A stretch of DNA of 64,000 nt. It comes from an uncultured Alteromonadales bacterium (GTDB taxonomy: Bacteria > Pseudomonadota > Gammaproteobacteria > Pseudomonadales > Cellvibrionaceae). The DNA lies in the NCBI GenBank assembly GCA_937864365.1, contig CALMJT010000131.1, positions 51,476-115,475 of the forward strand, written 5' to 3'. The notes below the pieces were generated by a model, which saw only the letters and a program-made list of their open reading frames with translations, made no database searches and was not told where the DNA came from. The position numbers were made by a program, and so were the translations under genes. Below are positions 25,135-34,109 of the stretch, piece by piece. The first letter of the stretch is position 1; every line of letters begins with the position of its first letter.

Positions 25135-26358
25135 ATGGCTGATTTCCATCAAAATGGTATTATCACCACGCTACATAATTTGGCCGAGCGCCCACTGGGA
25201 GAGATGGAGCGAGAGTTATTAAAATACAGTAAACAGCGCCCTCTAGGACTTATTCTGCCGTGCTTATATTCCGAGTTAGAAGGTCCTGCAATGCCAAATA
25301 TTTTGGCCGAACTAAAACAGGTACCTTATTTAAATCAAATTATTATTGGTCTAGATCGAGCAGACAAAGATCAATACATCAGAGCATTAAATTTTTTCAA
25401 AGATTTACCACAAGACTTTCGCATATTATGGAACGATGGCCCGCGTCTACAAGCAATCGACAATGATTTGCGTGAGCTTGGTTTGGCACCAAAAGAAAAA
25501 GGTAAAGGCTGTAATGTTTGGTATTGCATGGGCTACACATTGGCAACCAATAAAGCAGAATCGGTTGCTTTGCACGATTGCGATATTGTCACCTACACGC
25601 GAGAGCTTTTAGCTCGGCTTATTTATCCGGTTGCCAATCCCAGATTTAACTACGAGTTTTGCAAAGGCTATTACGCACGGGTTTCCTCGGATAAAATCAA
25701 TGGTAGAGTGTGTCGACTATTGGTAACGCCGTTATTAAGAGCGTTAAAGAAAGTCATTGGGCCAATGGAATATCTTGAATATATGGACAGTTATCGATAT
25801 TCCTTGGCAGGTGAGTTCTCATTTCGTCGCGATGTACTTACAGACTTGCGTATTCCCAGTGACTGGGGACTTGAAATAGGTGTGCTCTCTGAAATGCATC
25901 GCAACTATGCAAACAACCGCTTGTGCCAAGTGGATATAGCCGACAACTACGATCACAAACATCAAGATCTATCGCTTAACGATAAGACCAATGGTCTGTC
26001 TCGTATGTCTATTGATATCGCCAAAGCGTTATTTAGAAAACTGGCAACTCAAGGTATTGTGTTTACGCCAGAAACATTCCGTTCCATTAAGGCAACGTAT
26101 TACAGAATTGCTTTAGATTTTGTTGAAACCTACCACAATGATGCAATTATGAACGGATTACAGCACGATTTGCACGAAGAAGAAAAATCGGTGGAGATGT
26201 TTTCTAAAAATATTATTGAGGCCGGTCAAGTGTTTTTAGAAAATACCTATGCAACACCGTTTATACCGAGCTGGAACCGAGTGGTTAGCGCTATGCCGGA
26301 AATTTTTGAGCGCATTCAAGATGCCGTAGAAGAAGATCATCGAGAATTTTTTGGTTAA
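25135..26358 (+). CDS. gpgS: Glucosyl-3-phosphoglycerate synthase (GT81 type)
   Basis: Transfers glucose from an NDP-glucose to 3-phosphoglycerate, the committed step of glucosylglycerate synthesis. The 407-aa GT-A fold protein shows LPCLYSELEGPAM near residue 40, GKGCNVWYCMGYTLA, then the metal-binding HDCD (residues 147-150). FCKGYYARV and GEFSFRR ... WGLEIGVLSEM follow, as in GpgS. The ATG at 25135 is chosen because TGAGG lies about 8 nt upstream; a TTG six bases earlier is less likely. Gene order phosphatase-synthase-phosphorylase supports glucosyl rather than mannosyl transfer. Confidence 0.9.
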   Translation: MADFHQNGIITTLHNLAERPLGEMERELLKYSKQRPLGLILPCLYSELEGPAMPNILAELKQVPYLNQIIIGLDRADKDQYIRALNFFKDLPQDFRILWNDGPRLQAIDNDLRELGLAPKEKGKGCNVWYCMGYTLATNKAESVALHDCDIVTYTRELLARLIYPVANPRFNYEFCKGYYARVSSDKINGRVCRLLVTPLLRALKKVIGPMEYLEYMDSYRYSLAGEFSFRRDVLTDLRIPSDWGLEIGVLSEMHRNYANNRLCQVDIADNYDHKHQDLSLNDKTNGLSRMSIDIAKALFRKLATQGIVFTPETFRSIKATYYRIALDFVETYHNDAIMNGLQHDLHEEEKSVEMFSKNIIEAGQVFLENTYATPFIPSWNRVVSAMPEIFERIQDAVEEDHREFFG

Positions 26359-26415
26359 GATTTTCTTTTAGAAAAGCCTGAATAATACCGATTTTTGTAA
26401 ACTCAAGTATATTCG

Positions 26416-26498
26416 AAAATTTCAATTACTTACAGTTCTTGCATTTGGCGACACATTCTCGTGTCGCGAGAAACTATCGGTTAATCAGAGTTTCCTAC
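26416..26498 (-). repeat. Dispersed repeat, partial copy
   Basis: AAATTTCAATTACTTACAGT, GGCGACACATTCTCGTGTCG and GGTTAATCAGAGTTTCCT form the H3-H2-H1 part of the element. It splits the synthase and phosphorylase genes (gap 26359-26679). Confidence 0.85.
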
Positions 26499-26679
26499 AC
26501 GTTTATCATAACTGGGTGCAGGGTTATATCCTGTCTTTTCATCGGAAATACACCTTGCACGGTTATTTCCAATTTCTGTGCTTGTCGAATGTACCGTTTT
26601 GGGGTATATCGATAACAAACCTTCGTTGAGTTTGCGCGCACAGTTGCAGTAACAGCTGTCAAAGGAGCTGATTTCGTTT

Positions 26680-28425
26680 ATGAGTGACGTAGAAAACCAT
26701 TTGCGACAAAAAGTCATCCGCCACCTCGAATTTATCTATTCGCAGGTTGAGATTGATTTAAGTTACGAGGCTCTCGCCGACGCTCTTCTTAAGATTATGC
26801 GATTGGATCAATCGTGTTGCGACCCTGTGGCCCATACTAATCACTGGAGCCAAAAAGATACGATTTTAATTACCTATGGAGACAGTCTTAAACGAGAAGG
26901 TGAACGTCCGTTAAATACGCTCAATGAGTTCTTGCTAAAATATTGCCAAGATTTTTTATCAAGCGTTCATATTTTGCCTTTTTTCCCGTATTCATCCGAC
27001 GACGGTTTCGCTGTAATCGACTTTTCAACGGTGAATGAGAGTTTGGGTGACTGGACTGACATTGAGAAGATTGTCGAACATTTCAAGATAATGGCCGATT
27101 TGGTAATTAATCATTGCTCCAGTCGTAGCCTGTGGTTCGAAAATTTTAAACTGGGTAGAGACCCAGGCAAAGACTATTTTATTGAAGTAGATCCCAAAGA
27201 AGATATAGAAGGCATTGTGCGGCCCAGAACTAGCCCACTACTTCGTGAAACTCAAACAAATGAAGGCATCAAACATGTATGGTGTACCTTCAGCCATGAT
27301 CAAGTTGATTTAAACTTTGAAAATATACAGGTATTAAAAGAGTTTGTTTCGATTGTGCGTTTGTACCTAGATTATGGTGTGCGAATTTTTCGTTTAGATG
27401 CCGTCGCTTTTTTGTGGAAAAAATTAGGTACAAGTTGCATTAATTTAGAAGAAACTCATGAAGTAATTCGTTTATTCAGAACTTTAATTGAGCACTCTTG
27501 CGAACATGCGGTTATTATCACCGAGACTAATATCCCTAATCGAGAAAATTTAACGTATTTTGGTAATGCCAACGAAGCGCACTGTATTTATAATTTTTCT
27601 TTACCTCCGTTACTGGTAAACACTCTGATTACTGGCAATTGTAAATATTTAAAACAGTGGATGATGAGCATGCCGCCGGCGCAAAATGGTACGGCGTATT
27701 TTAATTTTATCGCCTCTCACGACGGAATTGGTCTTAGGCCTGCCGAAGGTCTACTCAAGGATGAGGAATTAAATACCTTAATAAATACTATGCAGACCTT
27801 TGGGGGGCGAGTTTCTTGGCGCTCGGTTAATGGCTCGGTTCACAAAGCTTACGAAATAAATATTGCGTTGATTGATGCGTTACAAGGTACCACCAAGGGT
27901 CCCGATAAATGGGGAATCGATCGCTTTGTGTGCGCACATGCCATTATGCTTTCTCTTGAAGGTATACCAGGAATATACATACACAGTCTGCTGGGTACAG
28001 GCAATGATTACGAGAAGCTCAAACACACTAATCATAATCGTTCAATCAACCGTCACCAATGGGACTACGATGCATTGGTAGATCATCTGAGCAATGAGTG
28101 GTCGCAACATGCGCAGATTTTCCAACGGCTTAAAGCATTAATTCAGTTGCGAGGAAAACAGCCCGCGTTTCATCCGAATGCAACCCAGTTTACGTTGCAT
28201 TTTGGTGAACAATTATTCGGCTTTTGGCGCCAGAGCATAGATAGACGACAAAGCATATTTTGTATCAGTAATATAAGCGATGAGGTAATGACCTTATCAC
28301 TGTCTGACATTAACTTAATTGGTACCGATGAGTGGAAAGATTTAATCAGTAATCAGGTATTTCATTCTATTGAGGAACAAATTCAAGTTCAGCCTTATCA
28401 AACGTTGTGGATAACAAACCTGTGA
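26680..28425 (+). CDS. Glucosylglycerate phosphorylase (GH13_18, sucrose-phosphorylase-like)
   Basis: A 581-aa GH13 phosphorylase. It shows [12 protein letters not shown] near residue 65, the [15 protein letters not shown] loop, nucleophile Asp in [14 protein letters not shown], acid/base Glu in [10 protein letters not shown] and the transition-state stabiliser in [15 protein letters not shown]. Sucrose phosphorylases share this layout, but the adjacent glucosylglycerate synthesis genes point to the YcjM-like glucosylglycerate phosphorylases: glucosylglycerate + phosphate to glucose-1-phosphate + D-glycerate. The start ATG has an AAAGGAG Shine-Dalgarno. A partial dispersed repeat lies in the 321-bp gap before it, so it may have its own promoter. 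Confidence 0.85.
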   Translation: MSDVENHLRQKVIRHLEFIYSQVEIDLSYEALADALLKIMRLDQSCCDPVAHTNHWSQKDTILITYGDSLKREGERPLNTLNEFLLKYCQDFLSSVHILPFFPYSSDDGFAVIDFSTVNESLGDWTDIEKIVEHFKIMADLVINHCSSRSLWFENFKLGRDPGKDYFIEVDPKEDIEGIVRPRTSPLLRETQTNEGIKHVWCTFSHDQVDLNFENIQVLKEFVSIVRLYLDYGVRIFRLDAVAFLWKKLGTSCINLEETHEVIRLFRTLIEHSCEHAVIITETNIPNRENLTYFGNANEAHCIYNFSLPPLLVNTLITGNCKYLKQWMMSMPPAQNGTAYFNFIASHDGIGLRPAEGLLKDEELNTLINTMQTFGGRVSWRSVNGSVHKAYEINIALIDALQGTTKGPDKWGIDRFVCAHAIMLSLEGIPGIYIHSLLGTGNDYEKLKHTNHNRSINRHQWDYDALVDHLSNEWSQHAQIFQRLKALIQLRGKQPAFHPNATQFTLHFGEQLFGFWRQSIDRRQSIFCISNISDEVMTLSLSDINLIGTDEWKDLISNQVFHSIEEQIQVQPYQTLWITNL

Positions 28426-28526
28426 TGAACGTTGGTATTGAAAACTTAAAAGCCCTTGTATTTAAAGACGATTAGATAACGGGATTGCGGATCTAATTAA
28501 ACTTAGATTAAATTGTGTAAAACCAC

Positions 28527-29354
28527 ATGACTCAGCAAATAATCATATTTGTAGCAATATTTTTTTCATTAGTCGTTTCCTTGACTGGATTGTGGTTTAT
28601 TATTCAGCGAAAACAGGACAAATCGTCTCAACAAGTTGGCCTGTCTATTTTGCAGATGCTTCAAAGTATGTTAGCTCATGTACAACGTCATCGAGGTTTG
28701 AGCTTTGGAGCATCAAAAGGTGTGATCGCCCTAACTCCCGAAATTGCCGAACTTAAACACAGAATCAGTGAAGACATCGGATCGCTCGAGAAAAGCCGTT
28801 CATTGCTGATCTCCAGCGAACGGTGGGTCAGAATTACCGAGCAGTGGGCAAAAATCAGCGCGCAACAATATGAAACTAATGGTGGAAATATTTTGGCGCA
28901 GCATAATTCGCTCGCCAAAATGATTTTACTGATAATATCGGATACGGTTTCAATTTATAAACTTACTCAGTTACGCTCGGTAGATTCTGGAGCATCAATT
29001 ACCTATTTATGGCAGGAGCTTTTAACAACTGCTGAATTATTAGGCCAAGCTCGTGCATTGGGAACAGGTATCGCAGCAGCTGGTTATAGTGAACCAATAG
29101 AGCGAGCTAAATTAACGTCTCTGGTAAAAGAAATAGAAGGCAATAGCGATCAATTATGGGTTCACATATCGGATCACGAAGGATTGCAAGATCATATAAA
29201 TCGCTTTTTATTATGCATCGAAGAAAACATAAACATACACAAACCCAGTGTAAGCCCAGAAGACTTCTTTCGATTGGGTTCGCATGCAATTGACGGACTG
29301 TACGATTATTATAAAAATGAATTGATGATATTACGCGAAAAGTATTTGGCGTAA
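28527..29354 (+). CDS. Membrane protein with NIT-like sensing helices
   Basis: 275 aa. One N-terminal membrane helix (about 4-26) is followed by an all-helical soluble part. VQRHRGLSFGASKG (about 52-65) resembles the QxERG(L)S...SKG opening of nitrate/nitrite-sensing NIT domains, and LLGQARALGTGIAAAG recurs later, as expected for the second half of that fold. Unlike typical NIT proteins there is no HAMP, kinase, cyclase or chemotaxis output domain, so it would be a stand-alone sensor module. It follows the glucosylglycerate phosphorylase by 101 bp with no visible terminator. There is no clear Shine-Dalgarno. Confidence 0.65.
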   Translation: MTQQIIIFVAIFFSLVVSLTGLWFIIQRKQDKSSQQVGLSILQMLQSMLAHVQRHRGLSFGASKGVIALTPEIAELKHRISEDIGSLEKSRSLLISSERWVRITEQWAKISAQQYETNGGNILAQHNSLAKMILLIISDTVSIYKLTQLRSVDSGASITYLWQELLTTAELLGQARALGTGIAAAGYSEPIERAKLTSLVKEIEGNSDQLWVHISDHEGLQDHINRFLLCIEENINIHKPSVSPEDFFRLGSHAIDGLYDYYKNELMILREKYLA

Positions 29355-29453
29355 ATTTAGGATTATCGATGTATTTTTACAAAAAAATCTGATCGTTAGA
29401 GTCGTCTAAGGTTTCTTTGTCACAAACTTGCGTACCTCTTGTGGCTACCAGAT

Positions 29454-29476
29454 AAGCCTTAATAAAATTAAGGCTT
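29454..29476. terminator. Convergent hairpin between NIT-like gene and SDR gene
   Basis: AAGCCTTAAT / ATTAAGGCTT form a perfect 10-bp stem with a 3-nt loop between two converging genes. There is no T-run of note. Confidence 0.5.
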
Positions 29477-29506
29477 GAGTCATTGTTTAGAAAATAAAAA
29501 CTTGAG

Positions 29507-30268
29507 CTAAAGCCTTACGCCACCAATGGTAAAACCACCATCAATTATAATGTCTTGGCCCGTAACAAACGCTGCGTCATCTGACAATAACCATGCAACG
29601 GTTCCACAAATATCTTCTGGTGTTCCGTTTCGCTTCAGGGCGGATTGGTTTGCTAATTTACTGGATAATTCTGGGTCGAGCACTTCTTCAGCCATTGGCG
29701 TTAAAATAATACCAGGACTGATTGAATTTATTCGAATATTACTGGGGCCTTGCTCTATTGCAAGCACCTTTATCAAGCTTAATAGGGCACCTTTCGTTGC
29801 TGCATAAGCTCCAGTTCCAGGCATCACGGCAGATGCTGTCCATGATGCATTTACGACTATAGAGCCTGTGCTCATCATTGGTATCGCCTGTTGTATCGTA
29901 GCGAGTGTTCCTTTTAAGTTGGTGCTTATGAGTTGATCCAGTTGCGTAAAGGAAGCATTTAGTGTCGGTGTAAACTCCCCAAGAATTCCAGCGTTGGCAA
30001 AAACTCCGTCAAGATGACCAAAATTATTCTGTATTTTTTTCATTGAATGGGTGAGCGATTCGTGACTACTAATATCACAGCTTAAGACAGAGGCTTTTGT
30101 GCCGAAGGCTTGCACTTCAATAGCAACTTGTTCTAGAGGCTCTTGCTGCCTACCTAGTAAAGCGAGTTGTGCACCTTCAGCTGCTAATCTGAGCGCTGTA
30201 GCTTTACCCATACCAGAGCCTGCCCCGGTGATAAGAATATTTTTATTGCGAAATCGTGAATTGATCAT
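29507..30268 (-). CDS. Short-chain dehydrogenase/reductase
   Basis: A 253-aa classical SDR oxidoreductase. The cofactor motif TGAGSGMGKATA lies at about 14-25; NAGILGEF follows; the catalytic Ser-Tyr-Lys is seen as NASWTAS ... YAATKGA. The C-terminal SDDAAFVTGQDIIIDGG closes the fold. The conserved catalytic Ser position reads VVNASWTASAVMPGTGAYAATK. The substrate is unknown. It is divergently transcribed from a LysR regulator 102 bp away, the usual arrangement for a LysR-controlled enzyme. Confidence 0.92.
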   Translation of the reverse strand: MINSRFRNKNILITGAGSGMGKATALRLAAEGAQLALLGRQQEPLEQVAIEVQAFGTKASVLSCDISSHESLTHSMKKIQNNFGHLDGVFANAGILGEFTPTLNASFTQLDQLISTNLKGTLATIQQAIPMMSTGSIVVNASWTASAVMPGTGAYAATKGALLSLIKVLAIEQGPSNIRINSISPGIILTPMAEEVLDPELSSKLANQSALKRNGTPEDICGTVAWLLSDDAAFVTGQDIIIDGGFTIGGVRL

Positions 30269-30370
30269 AATACCCTCGGTTTTAAACGTTTAGAGAGCAT
30301 TTATGATAATTAATCTTTTTGAGTTTATAATTAGACTAAAATTTTAATCACTTTAAAGTATGGCTATCAA

Positions 30371-31252
30371 ATGGATCTTTTCCAAGCTATGAAATCCTTC
30401 GTGACTACGGTAAATGTTGGCTCTATGAGTTCTGCTGCGTCGGAGCTTAAGTTAACACCGGCAATGATTGGACAGCATATAGCGTCTCTAGAGGCTCGCC
30501 TTGGTACTCGCTTGTTGAATAGAACCACCCGGCGGCAGAGCTTAACTGACTTTGGAAAAACCTACTTTGAACAGTGCAGAGATATTCTTGAACGTGTTGC
30601 TCTTGCCGATTTAGAAGCAGAAGCTCATTCGTCAGAAGCGCAAGGTTTACTGAGAGTTACTGCACCTGTCACCTTTGGTGTTAGTTTGTTAGTACCGACG
30701 CTAAAAAAATTCAGGCAATCGTCACCGCTGGTTAAAATTGAGTTGATTTTAACGGATCAGAATTTGGACATTGTTGAAAACGGAATTGACGTGGCGTTTC
30801 GAGTTGGATTAATTCCTGATAGTCGAATTATTCAGAGAATGTTAATGCCGTACAAAATGGTTGTATGTGCTTCTGCTGAATATGTAACTCAACGCGGAAT
30901 GCCACATGAACCCACTGAATTAGTAGAGCACGAATTGATTGGTTTTACGAAAACGACAGATACATTACTTACATTTTTTAATCATGATCGATTGGTAGAA
31001 GTAAAACCCCTTAGCATGATTTCTATGAATAGTGGATATGCGTTACTAAGTGCAGCTAAATCAGGTTTAGGTATTATTATTCAACCAGAAATGCTGCTGA
31101 AAAACGATCTTGAATCCGGTGCCCTTGTTCGTATTTTACCCGATTGGCATCTAGGGGAGCGTCAGTTGTCGATGATCTATTATCGTCATAAAAACATGAC
31201 GCCTAAAGTAAGAAATTTTTTAGATTTTTCAATAAAAGAATTTCATGCCTAA
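30371..31252 (+). CDS. LysR-family transcriptional regulator
   Basis: 293 aa. The N-terminal winged HTH (MDLFQAMKSFVTTVNVGSMSSAASELKLTPAMIGQHIASLEARLGTRLLNRTTR region, residues 1-57) is of the AaeR/DsdC-like branch. A periplasmic-binding-like effector domain covers about 90-290, with GLGIIIQPEMLL near its end. It is divergent from the SDR gene, which it most likely controls; the effector is unknown. Confidence 0.92.
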   Translation: MDLFQAMKSFVTTVNVGSMSSAASELKLTPAMIGQHIASLEARLGTRLLNRTTRRQSLTDFGKTYFEQCRDILERVALADLEAEAHSSEAQGLLRVTAPVTFGVSLLVPTLKKFRQSSPLVKIELILTDQNLDIVENGIDVAFRVGLIPDSRIIQRMLMPYKMVVCASAEYVTQRGMPHEPTELVEHELIGFTKTTDTLLTFFNHDRLVEVKPLSMISMNSGYALLSAAKSGLGIIIQPEMLLKNDLESGALVRILPDWHLGERQLSMIYYRHKNMTPKVRNFLDFSIKEFHA

Positions 31253-31450
31253 TGTGCGATTCCTCTATAGCGTATTGTACTTTCTTGTACTGAAAAAAAT
31301 TGTGCAAATAGAAGCAAGGAAGAATCTTTAAAAGGTGCGTAGAAATTATAACGAATTCCTACACCACACCAAATTAAATCCTTGAAACTAACGATATTTT
31401 GGCGTTTATCGAACACGAAGAGAATTGGCTTTCGGTAAAATTTATTTTTA

Positions 31451-31603
31451 AGGAAACTCTGATTAACCTAGAGTTTCTCGCGACACAAGGATGTGTCGCC
31501 AATTTCAAGAACGGTAAGTGATTGAAATTGTGAAGAAATTGGAAATCGCATTTTCAATTTCTGTCCTCTGATTAAATCATGGATGAGTTAATCAGAGGTT
31601 CCT
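31451..31603 (+). repeat. Dispersed repeat, reference full-length copy (153 bp)
   Basis: Terminal inverted repeats AGGAAACTCTGATTAAC and GTTAATCAGAGGTTCCT match at 16 of 17 positions. Five hairpins follow in order: H1 GAAACTCT/AGAGTTTC, H2 GCGACACA/TGTGTCGC, H3 CAATTTCAA/TTGAAATTG, H4 GAAATTG/CAATTTC, H5 CCTCTGATTAA/TTAATCAGAGG. No reading frame is present. It lies in the gap 31253-31661, which holds nothing else recognisable. Confidence 0.95.
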
Positions 31604-31661
31604 TAAGTACATTTCGACAAGGTTTTATGTTGTTTTGATTAAGCCTTAATTTTTATTAATG

Positions 31662-32705
31662 TTATTGCTTTATTTGTGTGGCAGCCACAAAGGCATCACT
31701 TTTTATGTTGCGAAGCGCAATACCTTTTAAAAACAGTGATTTTTTCAATTTATTCACAAACGTTTGTGCGCCACAAATAAACGCAGCCTGTGTTGAATAA
31801 TCTAATGGTAGGTTTGCGCAATAATCATAAATATCTACATTGCCTAAAACGTCTATCACTGGTGTATTTGATGAACTTTGTTGTGTGAAACTTTTCTGGG
31901 TGACAAAGTGAAGCTGTACATTCTTATTTGCGTCGGGCAATTCTTTCAGTTGTTCAAGTAGATAAAGTCCATCGTCTGTTTTAGCGCCAAAGACTAGATG
32001 AATAGGTTTATCGTATCCTTGTTGTAGAGCATCTCTTAAAATGCCGTATAAAGGCGCCAATCCGGTACTGATTCCGACTAACAACAAGCCGGTTGTTAAT
32101 TCTTCTAAATCAGATGTGTAAAAACACTGGCCAAAAGGGCCGCTTACTTCGATATTTTTCGAAAGGTCTTGGTTTGATTCTAGCCATTGCCCAAAAACGC
32201 CATGGTCATGCTTTTTAACGTGTAAGATAATATTTGAGTCTAAATTAGGCACACTGGCAATTGAATAGCTGCGTGTGTAAGTTGTTTGGTTTGTGTTAAA
32301 TGATAAATTTATAAATTGTCCGGGGCTGTATTTGATCACCTCAGGTAAACATAACTGATAGACCGAAGCGGATAGATTTTGAATAGATTGTATTTTTACG
32401 TGATGATTTGCTTCTAAATTTTGCACTGGCAAGCCAACACTTAAATCGTGCTCCGGATAACAGCTGCACGCTAAAAAATAACCTAATTTAATTTCAGCTT
32501 GATTTAATCCTTTTTGAGATTCTTTGGGTAAATATTCTTTGGTCGCATCTGAAGCTTTCATTAGGCAGCTTTGACAAACTCCAGCTCTACAACTGTTTGG
32601 AATTATTATTCCTTCACTTAATAAGGTTTCTAAAACACTGTTTTGCGCTTTTCTAACGACAGTTTTATCGAGATAAGTAATTTTTGTTGTTGTATTGTCT
32701 TGCAT
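31662..32705 (-). CDS. 2Fe-2S ferredoxin-FAD/NAD(P)H oxidoreductase
   Basis: 347 aa in three modules. A plant-type [2Fe-2S] domain (residues 1-95) carries the cluster motif CRAGVCQSC plus a distal Cys in ACSCYPE. An FAD domain follows with RSYSIAS (flavin binding). An NAD(P)-binding domain carries GISTGLAPLYGILRDA. The build is that of phenol-hydroxylase or dioxygenase reductases, which pass electrons from NAD(P)H through FAD to the iron-sulfur cluster. The next gene upstream on the same strand is a group I truncated haemoglobin with a nitric-oxide-dioxygenase active site, so this may be its reductase (inference). A dispersed repeat separates the two. No oxygenase gene is nearby. Confidence 0.88.
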   Translation of the reverse strand: MQDNTTTKITYLDKTVVRKAQNSVLETLLSEGIIIPNSCRAGVCQSCLMKASDATKEYLPKESQKGLNQAEIKLGYFLACSCYPEHDLSVGLPVQNLEANHHVKIQSIQNLSASVYQLCLPEVIKYSPGQFINLSFNTNQTTYTRSYSIASVPNLDSNIILHVKKHDHGVFGQWLESNQDLSKNIEVSGPFGQCFYTSDLEELTTGLLLVGISTGLAPLYGILRDALQQGYDKPIHLVFGAKTDDGLYLLEQLKELPDANKNVQLHFVTQKSFTQQSSSNTPVIDVLGNVDIYDYCANLPLDYSTQAAFICGAQTFVNKLKKSLFLKGIALRNIKSDAFVAATQIKQ

Positions 32706-32890
32706 TTTTACCTCGATATATCTCTTTTTTATTTAGCTAATTTTTGCTAATAATGTGAGCGAGAATTACACTAATTTGAAGTTGTGTCTAGATTGTTAAA
32801 ATTTAGATGAGATGAAAACGTGCAGTAAAAGTGGTTAATGAAATTAAAAAAGAATATTCTCACTAACCTTATTTAAGTGTGTCTGAATTT

Positions 32891-33026
32891 AGGTACTTCT
32901 GATTAACCCATCTATGATTCAATCACTGTATTGACATTGAAAATACAATTTTAATCACCTACCGTTCTTGAAGTTGGCGACACATCCTTGTGTTAAGGGA
33001 AACTCTAGGTTAATCAGAGTTTCCTA
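32891..33026 (-). repeat. Dispersed repeat, intermediate length
   Basis: AGGTACTTCTGATTAACCCA ... GACACATCCTTGTGT ... GGTTAATCAGAGTTTCCT. In the sense of the haemoglobin gene it starts 10 bp after the stop codon and so lies between haemoglobin and reductase. Confidence 0.9.
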
Positions 33027-33036
33027 AAATAAAAGA

Positions 33037-33399
33037 TCACTTGTTTAGAACGTCGTCTTTGGTGGTAAGTACAACGCTAATAACAGAATCAATATCTTCT
33101 TGCGGTACATTTAATTCTTGAAGTGTTGCAATTAATGCTTCAGCAACTGCGCCAAAGTGCTCTTCGGTCAAATGCATATGTTTATGAGCTTCTCGCATGT
33201 CCTTGCCGGTGTAGCTATTTGGCCCGCCAAAAGCCATGGTCATGAAGGATTTCTGTTTTGCGTGCTGGGCTTCCATATCGATGGTGTCGAAGAAATGACT
33301 GACGCGGTCATCGGCTAATACTTTTCGGTAAAAAATATCTACTGCGGCGTCTACTGCGGCTGCTCCACCTAACTTCTCAAATACACTAATCTCGCTCAT
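33037..33399 (-). CDS. Group I truncated haemoglobin (trHbN-like)
   Basis: A 120-aa 2-over-2 globin. Aligning with mycobacterial trHbN by eye gives B10 Tyr24 (IFYRKVLADD), E11 Gln49 (HAKQKSF) and proximal F8 His72 (MREAHKHMHL). The GGPNSYTG turn is also conserved. The Tyr-B10/Gln-E11 pair is the distal-site signature of globins with nitric oxide dioxygenase activity (NO + O2 to nitrate). The start ATG follows AGGAAA. About 170 bp upstream is a near-consensus NsrR operator overlapping a sigma-70 promoter, which supports a role in NO detoxification. The reductase gene downstream could re-reduce it. Confidence 0.93.
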   Translation of the reverse strand: MSEISVFEKLGGAAAVDAAVDIFYRKVLADDRVSHFFDTIDMEAQHAKQKSFMTMAFGGPNSYTGKDMREAHKHMHLTEEHFGAVAEALIATLQELNVPQEDIDSVISVVLTTKDDVLNK

Positions 33400-33558
33400 G
33401 ATTATTTCCTAAATTTAAAACTGTTTTGTGCATAAAGATGAATTTGCGGATATTGCTGAGGAATATTTGCAAATCAATATGTTATTAAAAGAATCTATGG
33501 TCTTAATCTTTCCCTTAAAAACAACTCATGAAATCGGACGGAATTATCTTTCAGGCTA

Positions 33559-33601
33559 AAACCATTAAGATTCATATTAAATGAATCTTAATGGTTTGCA
33601 A
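33559..33601 (-). promoter_or_regulatory. NsrR-type operator overlapping the haemoglobin promoter
   Basis: The 23-bp core 33567-33589 is AAGATTCAT-N5-ATGAATCTT, differing from the gammaproteobacterial NsrR consensus (AAGATGCATTT-n-AAATGCATCTT) at three positions. It is embedded in a 17-bp-arm palindrome (33559-33597). On the minus strand a TTGCAA -35 (33596-33601) and TAATAT -10 (33574-33579), 16 bp apart, lie on the palindrome, so a bound repressor would occlude RNA polymerase. Confidence 0.75.
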
Positions 33602-33633
33602 AGATTATTTTTCAATAAACTTGAATAATCTTT
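33600..33633. repeat. Second inverted repeat upstream of the haemoglobin promoter
   Basis: AAAGATTATT (33600-33609) and AATAATCTTT (33624-33633) form a 10-bp inverted repeat with a 14-nt spacer. It shares the AAGAT...ATCTT ends of the NsrR site but with wrong spacing, so it may be an auxiliary site or upstream element. Confidence 0.4.
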
Positions 33634-34109
33634 ATATTAGACACGTTTTTGTTATAGGTAGTGACAGTAGTCTTTGTCGGCAACAAATCGCAATACGAGA
33701 GGTTTTGCAGATTAACGAGTTTGTGTGGAGTTCGTCTTCAGTATTTTGCTGATTTTAAAGACTGGTTCAATATTCATACAACTTAATTGAATGAAATAGT
33801 TTTTAGATCTTCAAAACAGTTATCAGAAACTTATTGATTGGGTGATTGTCTCAGAAAGTCATGAACGGAAGCTAAGCGGAGATCGAATTAGCAATATTCG
33901 ATTAATTGCGATATTCGAATATCGGTTTTGTGCGCTAGGTCTAATTTATTCAGAGCTTGTACACAATTTTTCACTGTGAAGCTCAGTGAAAAAGTTACCT
34001 TAGCTGTAAGTTCAAACAGTTTTTATGAAGTCCTGAAAAAAATAAAAAATTTTTCTGAACTATCTAAAAGTACATAAGTCTTAGTAGTACGTTGTGAATT
34101 AACCCGAAT

